A stretch of 64,000 nucleotides of DNA from Acetispira formosa (nom. nud.). Lineage in GTDB: Bacteria > Desulfobacterota > Desulfarculia > Adiutricales > Adiutricaceae. The stretch spans positions 2,380,001-2,444,000 of the forward strand of contig CP026657.1 in NCBI GenBank assembly GCA_023525915.1, read 5' to 3'. Within the stretch, counting starts at the first letter, position 1. Each line of letters opens with the position of its first letter. The notes under the pieces are model-generated. The model saw only the letters and a list, made by a program, of their open reading frames with translations, did no database searches and was not told where the DNA came from. Shown here piece after piece: positions 51,940 through 59,000 of this stretch. The translations under genes and the position numbers were made by a program.

Positions 51940-52170
51940 TCATTCGGAATCGAAAGTGTCATACCGGCTGAAGATGTTGCCGGTATCATCCATAAGCTGA
52001 AAGCCCAGAAACTTGTTCTTGGCAATGGCGCAGTTGATGTTCAGGGCGCAGGACTTCAGGCAGATCGTATCCGCCTCGTCAAATTCGCCAAAACAACTCA
52101 AACGCCCGTCAAGCTCTTCGCGTGACAGATTGATGGAAATGGGCTTGTTATTCATATTGGGTATTTGCAT
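51940..52170 (-). CDS. Small protein with four cysteines, 76 aa
   Basis: Not recognised. Reads MQIPNMNNKPISINLSREEL with cysteines at about 26, 37, 41 and 47 (LSCFGEFDEADTICLKSCAL, NINCAIAK). Four Cys in 22 residues suggest a metal or cluster site, but the spacing Cx10Cx3Cx5C does not match a family I know. No signal peptide. No strong ribosome binding site before 52170 or the alternative ATG at 52155. Codon use is ordinary. Confidence 0.55.
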   Translation of the reverse strand: MQIPNMNNKPISINLSREELDGRLSCFGEFDEADTICLKSCALNINCAIAKNKFLGFQLMDDTGNIFSRYDTFDSE

Positions 52171-52538
52171 CCAGTTCGGTTAGAGGGTTTTGGCCTTGGC
52201 AAAAAACCCCGATTTTTCAGCGGGACTCCGAATCAGCCGGGCCGAAACAGGCCAGGCGCGGAATAACCGCGACACTAATTCATAGTAAATGATAGGATAA
52301 TCCTTTTTCCTCACATTTTCAATACCTGCAATTGGTAAAATTACTCCGGCCGGCAAAAATCTTTGCCGGTGAAACAGCAGCTTCCGGCTGTTTGCGCTCA
52401 AAAACTTCCGGCGGCCGGTAAAAGACGCCTATATATACATAAGAATATAATTATTGTTTTTCGACTTTAATTTCTGAACAGGTTAAATGCCGGTTGAGGT
52501 TCAAGGGGTTGCGGCTGATGGAACGTCATTTTAAAACC
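52171..52538. other. Gene-free region upstream of nhaD promoter
   Basis: About 370 bases. Contains hairpins GCCGGCAAAAATCTTTGCCGGT (52354-52375) and AACAGCAGCTTCCGGCTGTTT (52379-52399) in an AT-rich background. No open frame. Confidence 0.4.
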
Positions 52539-52568
52539 TTGACAAACATTCTTGTAAGACTGTAGTGT
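52539..52568 (+). promoter_or_regulatory. Promoter candidate for nhaD
   Basis: TTGACA at 52539-52544, 18 bases, TAGTGT at 52563-52568; TATATT at 52570-52575 overlaps. The -10 is weak, the -35 perfect. Confidence 0.4.
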
Positions 52569-52575
52569 ATATATT

Positions 52576-52746
52576 CATAATCCAATAAGCGCTTCATTCA
52601 TTGTGGTTCAGCGCACCATAATACTTAAAAAAAGCCGGCGTCTTCCGCACGGCATCGGCAAGAAAACAAACAGCTTTACGGAGTTGTCAAGTCAGGATTC
52701 CGGTCGGCTCCGGCACCTGATTACATCTGGAAGGGAGAATTATATC
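52576..52746 (+). promoter_or_regulatory. Structured nhaD leader, possible riboswitch
   Basis: About 170 bases with GCCG/CGGC pairings (52634-52653), an A-rich single-stranded stretch and a stem TCAGG...CCTGA (about 52692-52721) enclosing CCGG/CCGG just before GGGAG. Sodium transporter genes of this type can carry Na+-responsive leaders (DUF1646/Na+-I class). I cannot confirm the consensus by eye. Confidence 0.3.
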
Positions 52747-54174
52747 TTGAAAACACTAGCATTGGCCCTGACATTTTTTTCCTGTCTGGCCGCAGCCTTG
52801 GCCTGCCCGGAGGCGGCCCTGGCCGCCAGTCACTATCATCTCGACGGCAGCGGGCTTTCCGCCCTGTGGGTTCTGCCCTTTGCCGGAATGCTTCTGTCAA
52901 TCGCCATCTGTCCCCTGACTGTGCCGCATTTCTGGGAACACAATTTTGGGAAAGTGGCCATATTCTGGTCAATCATCTTTCTCATTCCCTGCTGGCTGGC
53001 GTTTGGCACCGGGGTGGCCGCCTACACCGTTATTGAAACGATTATTCTGGAATATCTCCCCTTCGTTATATTGCTGCTGTCGCTTTTCACCATTGCCGGC
53101 GGCATCCGCCTCACCGGCACTCTGGTGGGCACCCCGAAGCTGAATGTGGCCCTTCTGGCCGTGGGAACGGTCCTGGCCAGCCTCATGGGCACCACCGGCG
53201 CGGCCATGCTGCTCATTCGCCCCCTTCTCCGGGCCAACGCCCATCGCCGTTATCGAGTTCACAGCGTGGTGTTCTTCATCTTTCTGGTGGCCAACATCGG
53301 CGGCTCCTTGACCCCCCTGGGCGATCCGCCCCTCTTCCTGGGCTTTCTCAAGGGTGTTTCCTTCTTCTGGACCACCAAATATCTTTTTGTGAAAATGATG
53401 TTTATGGCGGCATGTCTCTTGGGCATTTATTTCGTCCTCGATACTATCCTCTATAAAAAAGAAGGCTGCCCCCAACCCGACCTGGAAGGCCCGCAGGAAC
53501 CCTTCGGTTTCCTGGGCAAGGTGAATTTCATCCTTCTGGGCGGCGTGGTTCTGATGGTTCTTATCAGCGGCCTGTGGAAAACAGATGTTGCCCTTAACGT
53601 CTGGGCCGATATCAGCGTGACCCTGCCGAACATGCTGCGCGATATCATGCTTCTGGGCCTGGCTGTAGCCTCCCTGAAGCTGACTCCCCATGAAATCCGG
53701 CGCGGCAATGATTTCACCTGGGGTCCCATTGTGGAAGTAGCCAAGCTTTTCGCGGGCATCTTCATCACCATGGCCCCGGCCATCGCCATTCTCAAGGCCG
53801 GTGAGGCGGGTGCGCTCAAGGATCTGGTGGCCCTGGTCTCAACCAACGGCCAGCCCGTCAATCACATGTATTTCTGGATGACCGGCATGCTTTCAAGCTT
53901 CCTGGACAATGCCCCGACCTATCTGGTTTTCTTCAACCTGGCCGGCGGCGACGCGCAAACACTGATGAACGTCATCCCCAACACCCTGGCGGCTATCAGC
54001 GCGGGCGCGGTTTTTATGGGCGCCAACACCTATATCGGCAACGCCCCCAACTTCATGGTCAAAGCCATCGCCACCGAACAGGGCGTGCCCATGCCCAGCT
54101 TCTTTGGCTACATGGCCTGGTCAGTCGGTATCCTGGTGCCGCTGTTCATCCTGGTGACTTTTATCTTCTTCTAA
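52747..54174 (+). CDS. nhaD: Na+/H+ antiporter NhaD
   Basis: Protein of 475 residues with about 12-13 membrane segments in the arsenite-permease/NhaD group. Residues 1-28 (LKTLALALTFFSCLAAALAC...AALAA) look like a cleavable signal, followed by AGMLLSIAICPLTVPHFWEHNFGKVAIFW. TGAAMLLIRPLLRANAHR near 165, NIGGSLTPLGDPPLFLGFL near 195, LDNAPTYLVFFNLAGGD near 385 and MGANTYIGNAPNFMVKAIA near 420 are NhaD-type motifs. It exports Na+ in exchange for H+. Start TTG 52747 has GGGAG eight bases upstream; the longer frame from GTG 52603 crosses the leader. Confidence 0.93.
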   Translation: MKTLALALTFFSCLAAALACPEAALAASHYHLDGSGLSALWVLPFAGMLLSIAICPLTVPHFWEHNFGKVAIFWSIIFLIPCWLAFGTGVAAYTVIETIILEYLPFVILLLSLFTIAGGIRLTGTLVGTPKLNVALLAVGTVLASLMGTTGAAMLLIRPLLRANAHRRYRVHSVVFFIFLVANIGGSLTPLGDPPLFLGFLKGVSFFWTTKYLFVKMMFMAACLLGIYFVLDTILYKKEGCPQPDLEGPQEPFGFLGKVNFILLGGVVLMVLISGLWKTDVALNVWADISVTLPNMLRDIMLLGLAVASLKLTPHEIRRGNDFTWGPIVEVAKLFAGIFITMAPAIAILKAGEAGALKDLVALVSTNGQPVNHMYFWMTGMLSSFLDNAPTYLVFFNLAGGDAQTLMNVIPNTLAAISAGAVFMGANTYIGNAPNFMVKAIATEQGVPMPSFFGYMAWSVGILVPLFILVTFIFF

Positions 54175-54213
54175 AATTCGCGGGAGGCCCGTCAGTGCCT
54201 CCGCCAAATAAAA

Positions 54214-54245
54214 ACGCCGGGCCCAAACTGGGCCCGGCGTTTTTA
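54214..54245 (+). terminator. Terminator after nhaD
   Basis: ACGCCGGGCCC (54214-54224), loop AAACT, GGGCCCGGCGT (54230-54240) then TTTTT. Confidence 0.95.
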
Positions 54246-54249
54246 TTAT

Positions 54250-54360
54250 CATTTACTGAACACCGATACGCACTGATACCCTCTTATTGAAAGCATGTTG
54301 ACCGTGCGCCGGTAAAAGATCCTTTTACCGGCGCACGGTCAACATGCCGTCAACTGGCGG
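54250..54360 (+). repeat. P element, copy 2 (perfect hairpin)
   Basis: Left part TTACTGAACACCGATACGCA matches 14751 reversed. The hairpin CATGTTGACCGTGCGCCGGT / ACCGGCGCACGGTCAACATG, extended by AAAAG/CTTTT around GATC, has about 25-bp arms (54292-54344). Confidence 0.88.
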
Positions 54361-54389
54361 TTGCCAGTGCGCAGTCAATATTGAAATTA

Positions 54390-54597
54390 CAGAAAAGCGG
54401 GTGACCGCCGCCGTTTTGCTTAAAGGTTTGCTGGCAGGCAATTCCAAGCCAACCCCGCTACATATTAACGGGGGTCGAGCCAGGGATGGCGAGACGGAGC
54501 GCCAGCGACTGGTTTTAACGGCAAAACAGTCCCTCGCGAAGCAAAAACCACGCTTTTTGCGTAGCCACGAGCAGCAAGTTAAAGGGAAAAAATCATA
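54390..54597 (+). repeat. R element, copy 12
   Basis: GAGACGGAGCGCCAGCGACT, GAAGCAAAAACCACGCTTTT and AAAGGGAAAAAATCATAA. Preceded by ACAGAAAAGCGGGTGACCGC, the usual left flank of an H hairpin, whose body is missing here. It supplies the stop codon of the sigma-54 activator. Confidence 0.85.
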
Positions 54598-56350
54598 AAA
54601 GATGATGCTCCTTAATCTTGCGATACAGAGTGGCCACCCCTATGCCCAGGGCCTTGGCCGCCTTGGCCTTGGCCTTGCTGTCGTTGCCGTATAGGGCCAG
54701 AGCCCTCTCTATGGCCCGGCGCTCCAGAACCGCCAGGGGCTCCACCAGGCCGTCGCCGGCCGCGTCTTCCAGCCGGGGGGTCATCTGGCGTTTGGAGGCG
54801 GCGGTGATCTTGGCCGGCAGAAGCTCCGGGCTTATATAACCGTCTTCAGGCATCATATTGACCGCGTATTCTATGACGTTTTCCAATTCCCTGACATTGC
54901 CGGGCCAGTCATAGGAAGACAGCACCGATACCACTCCCGAACTGACTGAACTGACGTGTTTATTGAAAAGATTGGCGTATTTGGCCAGGAAATAGTTGGA
55001 AAGCGGTTCAAGGTCGTCCAGCCGTTCCCGGAGGGACGGCAGTTCCAGCGGAATAACGTTGAGGCGGTAATAAAGATCTTCGCGAAACATGTTTTGCTCG
55101 ATGCTTTTGACCAAATCAGCGTTGGTGGCGGCAATGACCCGCACGTCGATGTCCATCAAAACGTTTGAGCCCAGGCGGCACAGCTGGCGTTCCTGGAGCA
55201 CCCTCAGCAGTTTGACCTGAAGGTATAGGGGGAGCGTCCCGATTTCATCCAGGAAGATGACCCCGTGGTTGGCCAGCTCGAATTTACCGATGCGCCCCTT
55301 GGGATTCGCGCCGGAGAAGGCTCCGCGATTATAGCCGAACAATTCGCTTTCCAAAAGGGTTTCGGGTATGGCTCCGCAGTTTATGGCGATAAAGGGTTTG
55401 TCGCGGCGGTCGCTTTCAGCGTGAATGGCCCTGGCCACCAGCTCCTTGCCGGTGCCGGATTCCCCGGTGATCAACACTGTTGAGGTGGATTGGGCCACCT
55501 GGCGGATCTGATTTTTCAGGCGTTTCATCCTGTCGGATGAGCCGACCAGAGTATTGATGCCGGGGCCGCTGTTTTCAAAGGTTTCAGAAATCTGGTCCTT
55601 AAAGCGGGTCATGGTGGTGAAGGTCAGAAGTGACGAGTAATCCGGGGCCAGAGGTTCGAGAATGTGGCGGTTGCCGACCACCAGCATTCTGTGGCCGCCG
55701 ATGGTGATGACGAATTCCTCAAATTCGGAAAAGCGTTCGCCGGTGGTTCTGGCTTCCAGATCCTCCACGGAATCGTTTTCTTTCAGCCCCAGTTCCGCCC
55801 TAGCCCTGGAATTTATGTGGTGGACCTTGCCCAGATTGTTGAAAACAATGATGCCCCGGTCGTTGAGTTCCAGCACCTGCGCCATCACATCGCTGAATTC
55901 CCGCGCTTTTTTCAGGAGTTCGAGATCCTTGAGGCGGGAGCTGATCACGGCGGCTATCTGCTCCACGAAGTAGGTAAAATTATCATAATTATCCATCACA
56001 TGGGCGCGGTCTTCTTCGGTAAAGCAAACCATTCCCAGCACCCCGACAGTCTGGTGCAGAGCCTTTATGGGAGCGCCGAAGGTCAGTTTTTCCCGGCAGT
56101 CGTCCCAGCTTGGGCAGCCGTCGCAAATGACGTTCTCTTTGGGGTCGGCCATGAAAACGGCCTGGCCGGATTCCAGCACATGGCGGTATATCTGGCCGGC
56201 CGCGGCAATACTGCGGCCGACTTCCTCCCCATAAATGCCGGTTCCGGCAATGCGGTTGAAATCCTTATCGACCACTTCCACATCGATTCCGGTGATGCGG
56301 GCCACCACTGAAACGCATCTGGTTATATATGACGATATTGATTCCAGCAT
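54593..56350 (-). CDS. Sigma-54-dependent transcriptional activator
   Basis: Protein of 585 residues. Residues 1-150 form a sensory (GAF/PAS-like) domain with a Cys group CDGCPSWDDCREK near 80; 160-240 a PAS domain (ELNDRGIIVFNNLGKVHHIN); 265-500 the AAA+ domain with Walker A TGESGTGKELVARAIHAESD near 300, sigma-54 loop as GAFSGA (usual GAFTGA) near 345, Walker B FLDEIGTLPLYLQVKLLRVL near 370; C-terminal Fis-type HTH ALGIGVATLYRKIKEHHLL. It senses a small molecule or redox state and activates RNA polymerase-sigma-54. It is the nearest regulator to the Pyl genes, transcribed away from them; a link is inference. The TGA stop is inside R copy 12. Confidence 0.93.
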   Translation of the reverse strand: MLESISSYITRCVSVVARITGIDVEVVDKDFNRIAGTGIYGEEVGRSIAAAGQIYRHVLESGQAVFMADPKENVICDGCPSWDDCREKLTFGAPIKALHQTVGVLGMVCFTEEDRAHVMDNYDNFTYFVEQIAAVISSRLKDLELLKKAREFSDVMAQVLELNDRGIIVFNNLGKVHHINSRARAELGLKENDSVEDLEARTTGERFSEFEEFVITIGGHRMLVVGNRHILEPLAPDYSSLLTFTTMTRFKDQISETFENSGPGINTLVGSSDRMKRLKNQIRQVAQSTSTVLITGESGTGKELVARAIHAESDRRDKPFIAINCGAIPETLLESELFGYNRGAFSGANPKGRIGKFELANHGVIFLDEIGTLPLYLQVKLLRVLQERQLCRLGSNVLMDIDVRVIAATNADLVKSIEQNMFREDLYYRLNVIPLELPSLRERLDDLEPLSNYFLAKYANLFNKHVSSVSSGVVSVLSSYDWPGNVRELENVIEYAVNMMPEDGYISPELLPAKITAASKRQMTPRLEDAAGDGLVEPLAVLERRAIERALALYGNDSKAKAKAAKALGIGVATLYRKIKEHHLL

Positions 56351-56455
56351 AGCATAACGCTCCCAAACAATTGAAATGCCCCTATTAGTACCACATTTAA
56401 CCCACTAGTGCCAGCACCGTAATATCCTTTATGGTAACACGGGCAGCGGATGACC

Positions 56456-56538
56456 GCCGCCGGGAGAAATGTTTTTGCCCGGTTCCGTTCCGGGGGTCTT
56501 TAGTCACGGAACCGGGCAAAAACATTTCTCCCGGCGGC
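56456..56538. repeat. H hairpin, copy 4
   Basis: 32-bp perfect arms (56456-56487 and 56507-56538) around GTTCCGGGGGTCTTTAGTCAC-like loop; left flank GCGGATGACC. Confidence 0.92.
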
Positions 56539-56584
56539 TGCCTGGTCGGCGTCCCCCGGCTTGGAAAGTGCACATAGCCCTAAG

Positions 56585-56812
56585 TGGGAGCCGGACAGCG
56601 TTTCTGAGCCAACTCCGCCACATTGTAACGAGGGTCGAGCCAGGGATGGCGAGACGGAGCGCCAGCGACTGGTATTGACGGCAAAACAGCTCCTGGCGAA
56701 GCAAAAACCACGCTTTTTGCGTAGCGGAGAGGCCGCAGGTTGATGGGAAAAAGTCATAATTAAAATCGCCACAAAAAACAATCCCCGGCTTCCGGCGGGT
56801 TAACGGGATTAT
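56585..56812 (+). repeat. R element, copy 13
   Basis: GGGAGCCGGACAGCG, GAGACGGAGCGCCAGCGACT, GAAGCAAAAACCACGCTTTT, GTCATAATTAAAATCGCCAC and CCCCGGCTTCCGGCGGG; an extended form like copy 2. Confidence 0.85.
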
Positions 56813-56925
56813 GAATGTATAACATTGAATGGGTGTCAGGGGGGCGCCAAACTTCTTTTACCCTGTCATTTATAACCATTATGTGATATATAAGACTCTA
56901 TGGCACAAATTTCAATGCCTCACCT

Positions 56926-56999
56926 GGAGGGTGGATCGGCAAAGGATCGTTTGGGCTCTAAACCCACATAGCCGGGTGGGACTCCCGGACCCTCCGCCA
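56926..56999 (+). tRNA. pylT: tRNA-Pyl, amber suppressor, anticodon CTA
   Basis: Folds as a pyrrolysine tRNA: acceptor GGAGGGT (56926-56932) / ACCCTCC (56989-56995); a single base between acceptor and D stem; D stem GATC/GATC (56934-56937, 56945-56948); a six-bp anticodon stem TTTGGG/CCCACA; loop CTCTAAA with anticodon CTA; a three-base variable loop TAG; T stem CCGGG/CCCGG; T loop TGGGACT without the TTC motif; encoded GCCA end. Features unlike ordinary tRNAs but typical of tRNA-Pyl are the one-base position 8, the short variable loop and the CTCTAAA loop. Oddities: a U-C mismatch in the anticodon stem and a seven-base D loop where known examples have about five. It lies 79 bases before pylSn and is probably co-transcribed. 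Confidence 0.96.
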
Positions 57000-57077
57000 G
57001 TTTCCGGCTCCGGGCCAAAAGCCCGGAGCCGTTATTCCGATGTACGCGGCGGCCAACCGCCAGGGGAACACTTCATC

Positions 57078-57428
57078 ATGGTGGAAAACGCCAATCTTAA
57101 ACCTGTGGCCACCCGCTACTACCGAAAGAAGGTGGACCTTTTCACCCTTCTGGAAAAAATGAAGCTGTGGCCGTCACGCACCGGGACGCTTCACGGCTTG
57201 AAAAGCATTGTCCGCCACGGCGAAATGGCTACCCTCACCACCCATTGCGGCCGCAGTTTTAAGGTGCGCAACTCGCGCAACAGCCGGGCCGCCCGCTGGC
57301 TGAGAGGGAAGCTCTATCAAGAAGCCTGCCGCGACTGCGCCGTCCCTGATTGGAAGCTGGCCAAATATGGCGCAACCTTCTTCAGCCGCCGCCAGGGATC
57401 ATTATTGAAAGGGGCTCCGGTTCCCTGA
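57078..57428 (+). CDS. pylSn: Pyrrolysyl-tRNA synthetase N-terminal domain protein PylSn
   Basis: Protein of 116 residues that holds tRNA-Pyl by its T arm and variable loop; in bacteria it is a separate protein from the catalytic half. Landmarks: KMKLWPSRTGTLHGLKS near residue 28, NSRNSRAAR near 66, and zinc ligands: the His of GTLH, the Cys of TTHCGRSF, and CRDC near 83-86. All correspond to the N-terminal domain of archaeal PylS. AGGGGA at 57062-57067 sets the start. The final residues and the TGA stop (57426-57428) come from the edge of an R element, so the native C-terminus may be altered. It lies directly after pylT. Confidence 0.94.
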   Translation: MVENANLKPVATRYYRKKVDLFTLLEKMKLWPSRTGTLHGLKSIVRHGEMATLTTHCGRSFKVRNSRNSRAARWLRGKLYQEACRDCAVPDWKLAKYGATFFSRRQGSLLKGAPVP

Positions 57429-57536
57429 ACTTGCGAATCGCAGCTACGCAAAAAGCGTGGTTTTTGCTTCGCGAGTAACTGGCTTGCCTTCAAAACCAGT
57501 CGCTGGCGCTCCGTCACCCCTTTTGGGGCGACACAC
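57417..57536 (-). repeat. R element, copy 14
   Basis: TTCCCTGAACTTGCGAATCG, GCAAAAAGCGTGGTTTTTGC, AAAACCAGTCGCTGGCGCTC. Reverse orientation, abutting the tandem array, and overlapping the end of pylSn. Confidence 0.88.
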
Positions 57537-58085
57537 CCAGCAATTCTAATTATGGCCGATGCGGCCGCCTGTAGCGGTGCCCTGGTCTTCGAGACGGAGC
57601 GTCAGCGACTGGTTTTGACGCGAAAAAGGCGCTTGCGAAACAAAAACCACGCTTTTTGTGTAGCGGAGGGGCCGCAAGTTTACAGGAAAAAGACATAATT
57701 AGAATTGCCGCGACACACCCAGCAATTCTAATTATGGCCGATGCGGCCGCCTGTAGCGGTGCCCTGGTCTTCGAGACGGAGCGTCAGCGACTGGTTTTGA
57801 CGCGAAAAAGGCGCTTGCGAAACAAAAACCACGCTTTTTGTGTAGCGGAGGGGCCGCAAGTTTACAGGAAAAAGACATAATTAGAATTGCCGCGACACAC
57901 CCAGCAATTCTAATTATGGCCGATGCGGCCGCCTGTAGCGGTGCCCTGGTCTTCGAGACGGAGCGTCAGCGACTGGTTTTGACGCGAAAAAGGCACTTGC
58001 GAAACAAAAACCACGCTTTTTGTGTAGCGGAGGGGCCGCAAGTTTACAGGAAAAAGACATAATTAGAATTGCCGCGACACACCGT
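57530..58085 (+). repeat. Tandem array of three R elements (182-bp period) inside the Pyl cluster
   Basis: Three near-identical units starting near 57532, 57714 and 57896, each with terminal inverted repeat CAATTCTAATTATG and CATAATTAGAATTG and core GAGACGGAGCGTCAGCGACT. The only differences noticed are single bases (for example GGCGCTTGCG against GGCACTTGCG in the third). CGACACACC joins the units. It lies between pylSn and pylSc. Confidence 0.95.
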
Positions 58086-58138
58086 TCCAAGTCGCCATCC
58101 GTTAATGCGGACAGCCCGCCGTCGTATAGGAGCTTATC

Positions 58139-58990
58139 GTGAATTGGACCGACGAACAGGATAAACGGCTCAAAGATTTAGGGGCCGATACGGCTACACT
58201 GACGCAGTCTTTCGAAACAGCCGAGGAACGCAACCGGGCTTTCCAGAGCCTTGAAAAGCAAATGGCCCGCGAAACCGGCGACAAGATACGTCACCATCTG
58301 GCGGAAGTCCGCCGCCCCGATATCACAGTGCTGAGGGAAAAGCTGGCGGTCGCCCTGGTCGAGGCCGGGTTCACCGAAGTCGAGACCCCTCTCACCGTCT
58401 CCCGCGCCCACCTTGGCCGCATGGGCATTGATGAAAATCACCCTCTCAATAAGCAGATATTCTGGCTCGATAAAAACAAGGCCATGCGCCCCATGCTGGC
58501 CCCCAATTTATATTATATATTGGTCGATCTTCTGCGTCTGGCTCCGCACCCGGTCAGTATTTTTGAGATAGGCCCCTGTATGCGCAAGGAAACCCAGGGG
58601 GCCCAGCACGCGGCGGAATTCACCATGCTGAATCTGGTGGAAATGGGCCTGCCGCTGGAATCAAGGCGCGAACGCATGGAAGAGCTGGCCAGACTGGTGC
58701 TGAAAGCCGCCGACATGCCGGTGGATGAATGCCCGATGGTGGTGGAAGAATCAGGCGTTTATGGAGAAACGCTGGATGTGGAAAGCCCGGACGGTCTTGA
58801 ATTGGCCAGCACAGCCATGGGGCCGCATCCGCTGGACGCGCCCTGGGGCATCGACGTGCCCTGGGTGGGCCTCGGCTTCGGGCTGGAACGGCTGGTCATG
58901 GCCAGGGCGGCCCTGAACGGGGTGACCCTGAATCCGGCCCGGGCCGGACGCAGCCTGGGTTATCTGGCCGGGTTCCGGCTGAATGTGTGA
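58139..58990 (+). CDS. pylSc: Pyrrolysyl-tRNA synthetase catalytic domain PylSc
   Basis: Protein of 283 residues, the bacterial catalytic half of PylRS (usual about 280-290), which joins pyrrolysine to tRNA-Pyl. Class II motifs: FTEVETPLTVSRAHLGRMGI near residue 80 (motif 1), PCMRKETQGAQHAAEFTMLN near 145 (motif 2, with the Asn of the amino-acid pocket in TMLN), and GLGFGLERLVMARAAL near 242 (motif 3). The position of the archaeal Cys348 (two after the Asn) is Val in TMLNLVEMG. GTG start with AGGAG six bases upstream. It overlaps or abuts pylB. Confidence 0.96.
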   Translation: MNWTDEQDKRLKDLGADTATLTQSFETAEERNRAFQSLEKQMARETGDKIRHHLAEVRRPDITVLREKLAVALVEAGFTEVETPLTVSRAHLGRMGIDENHPLNKQIFWLDKNKAMRPMLAPNLYYILVDLLRLAPHPVSIFEIGPCMRKETQGAQHAAEFTMLNLVEMGLPLESRRERMEELARLVLKAADMPVDECPMVVEESGVYGETLDVESPDGLELASTAMGPHPLDAPWGIDVPWVGLGFGLERLVMARAALNGVTLNPARAGRSLGYLAGFRLNV

Positions 58991-59000
58991 GAGGCGGGGT

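Noticed and set aside
56901-56918. Possible sigma-54 promoter before pylT (TGGCAC then TGC)
   Set aside because: The GG and GC elements are 13 bases apart instead of 10 and the second half lacks the TTGCW form.
57530-58085. CRISPR-like tandem repeats
   Set aside because: Units are 182 bp, contiguous without variable spacers, and have terminal inverted repeats; no cas genes are nearby.
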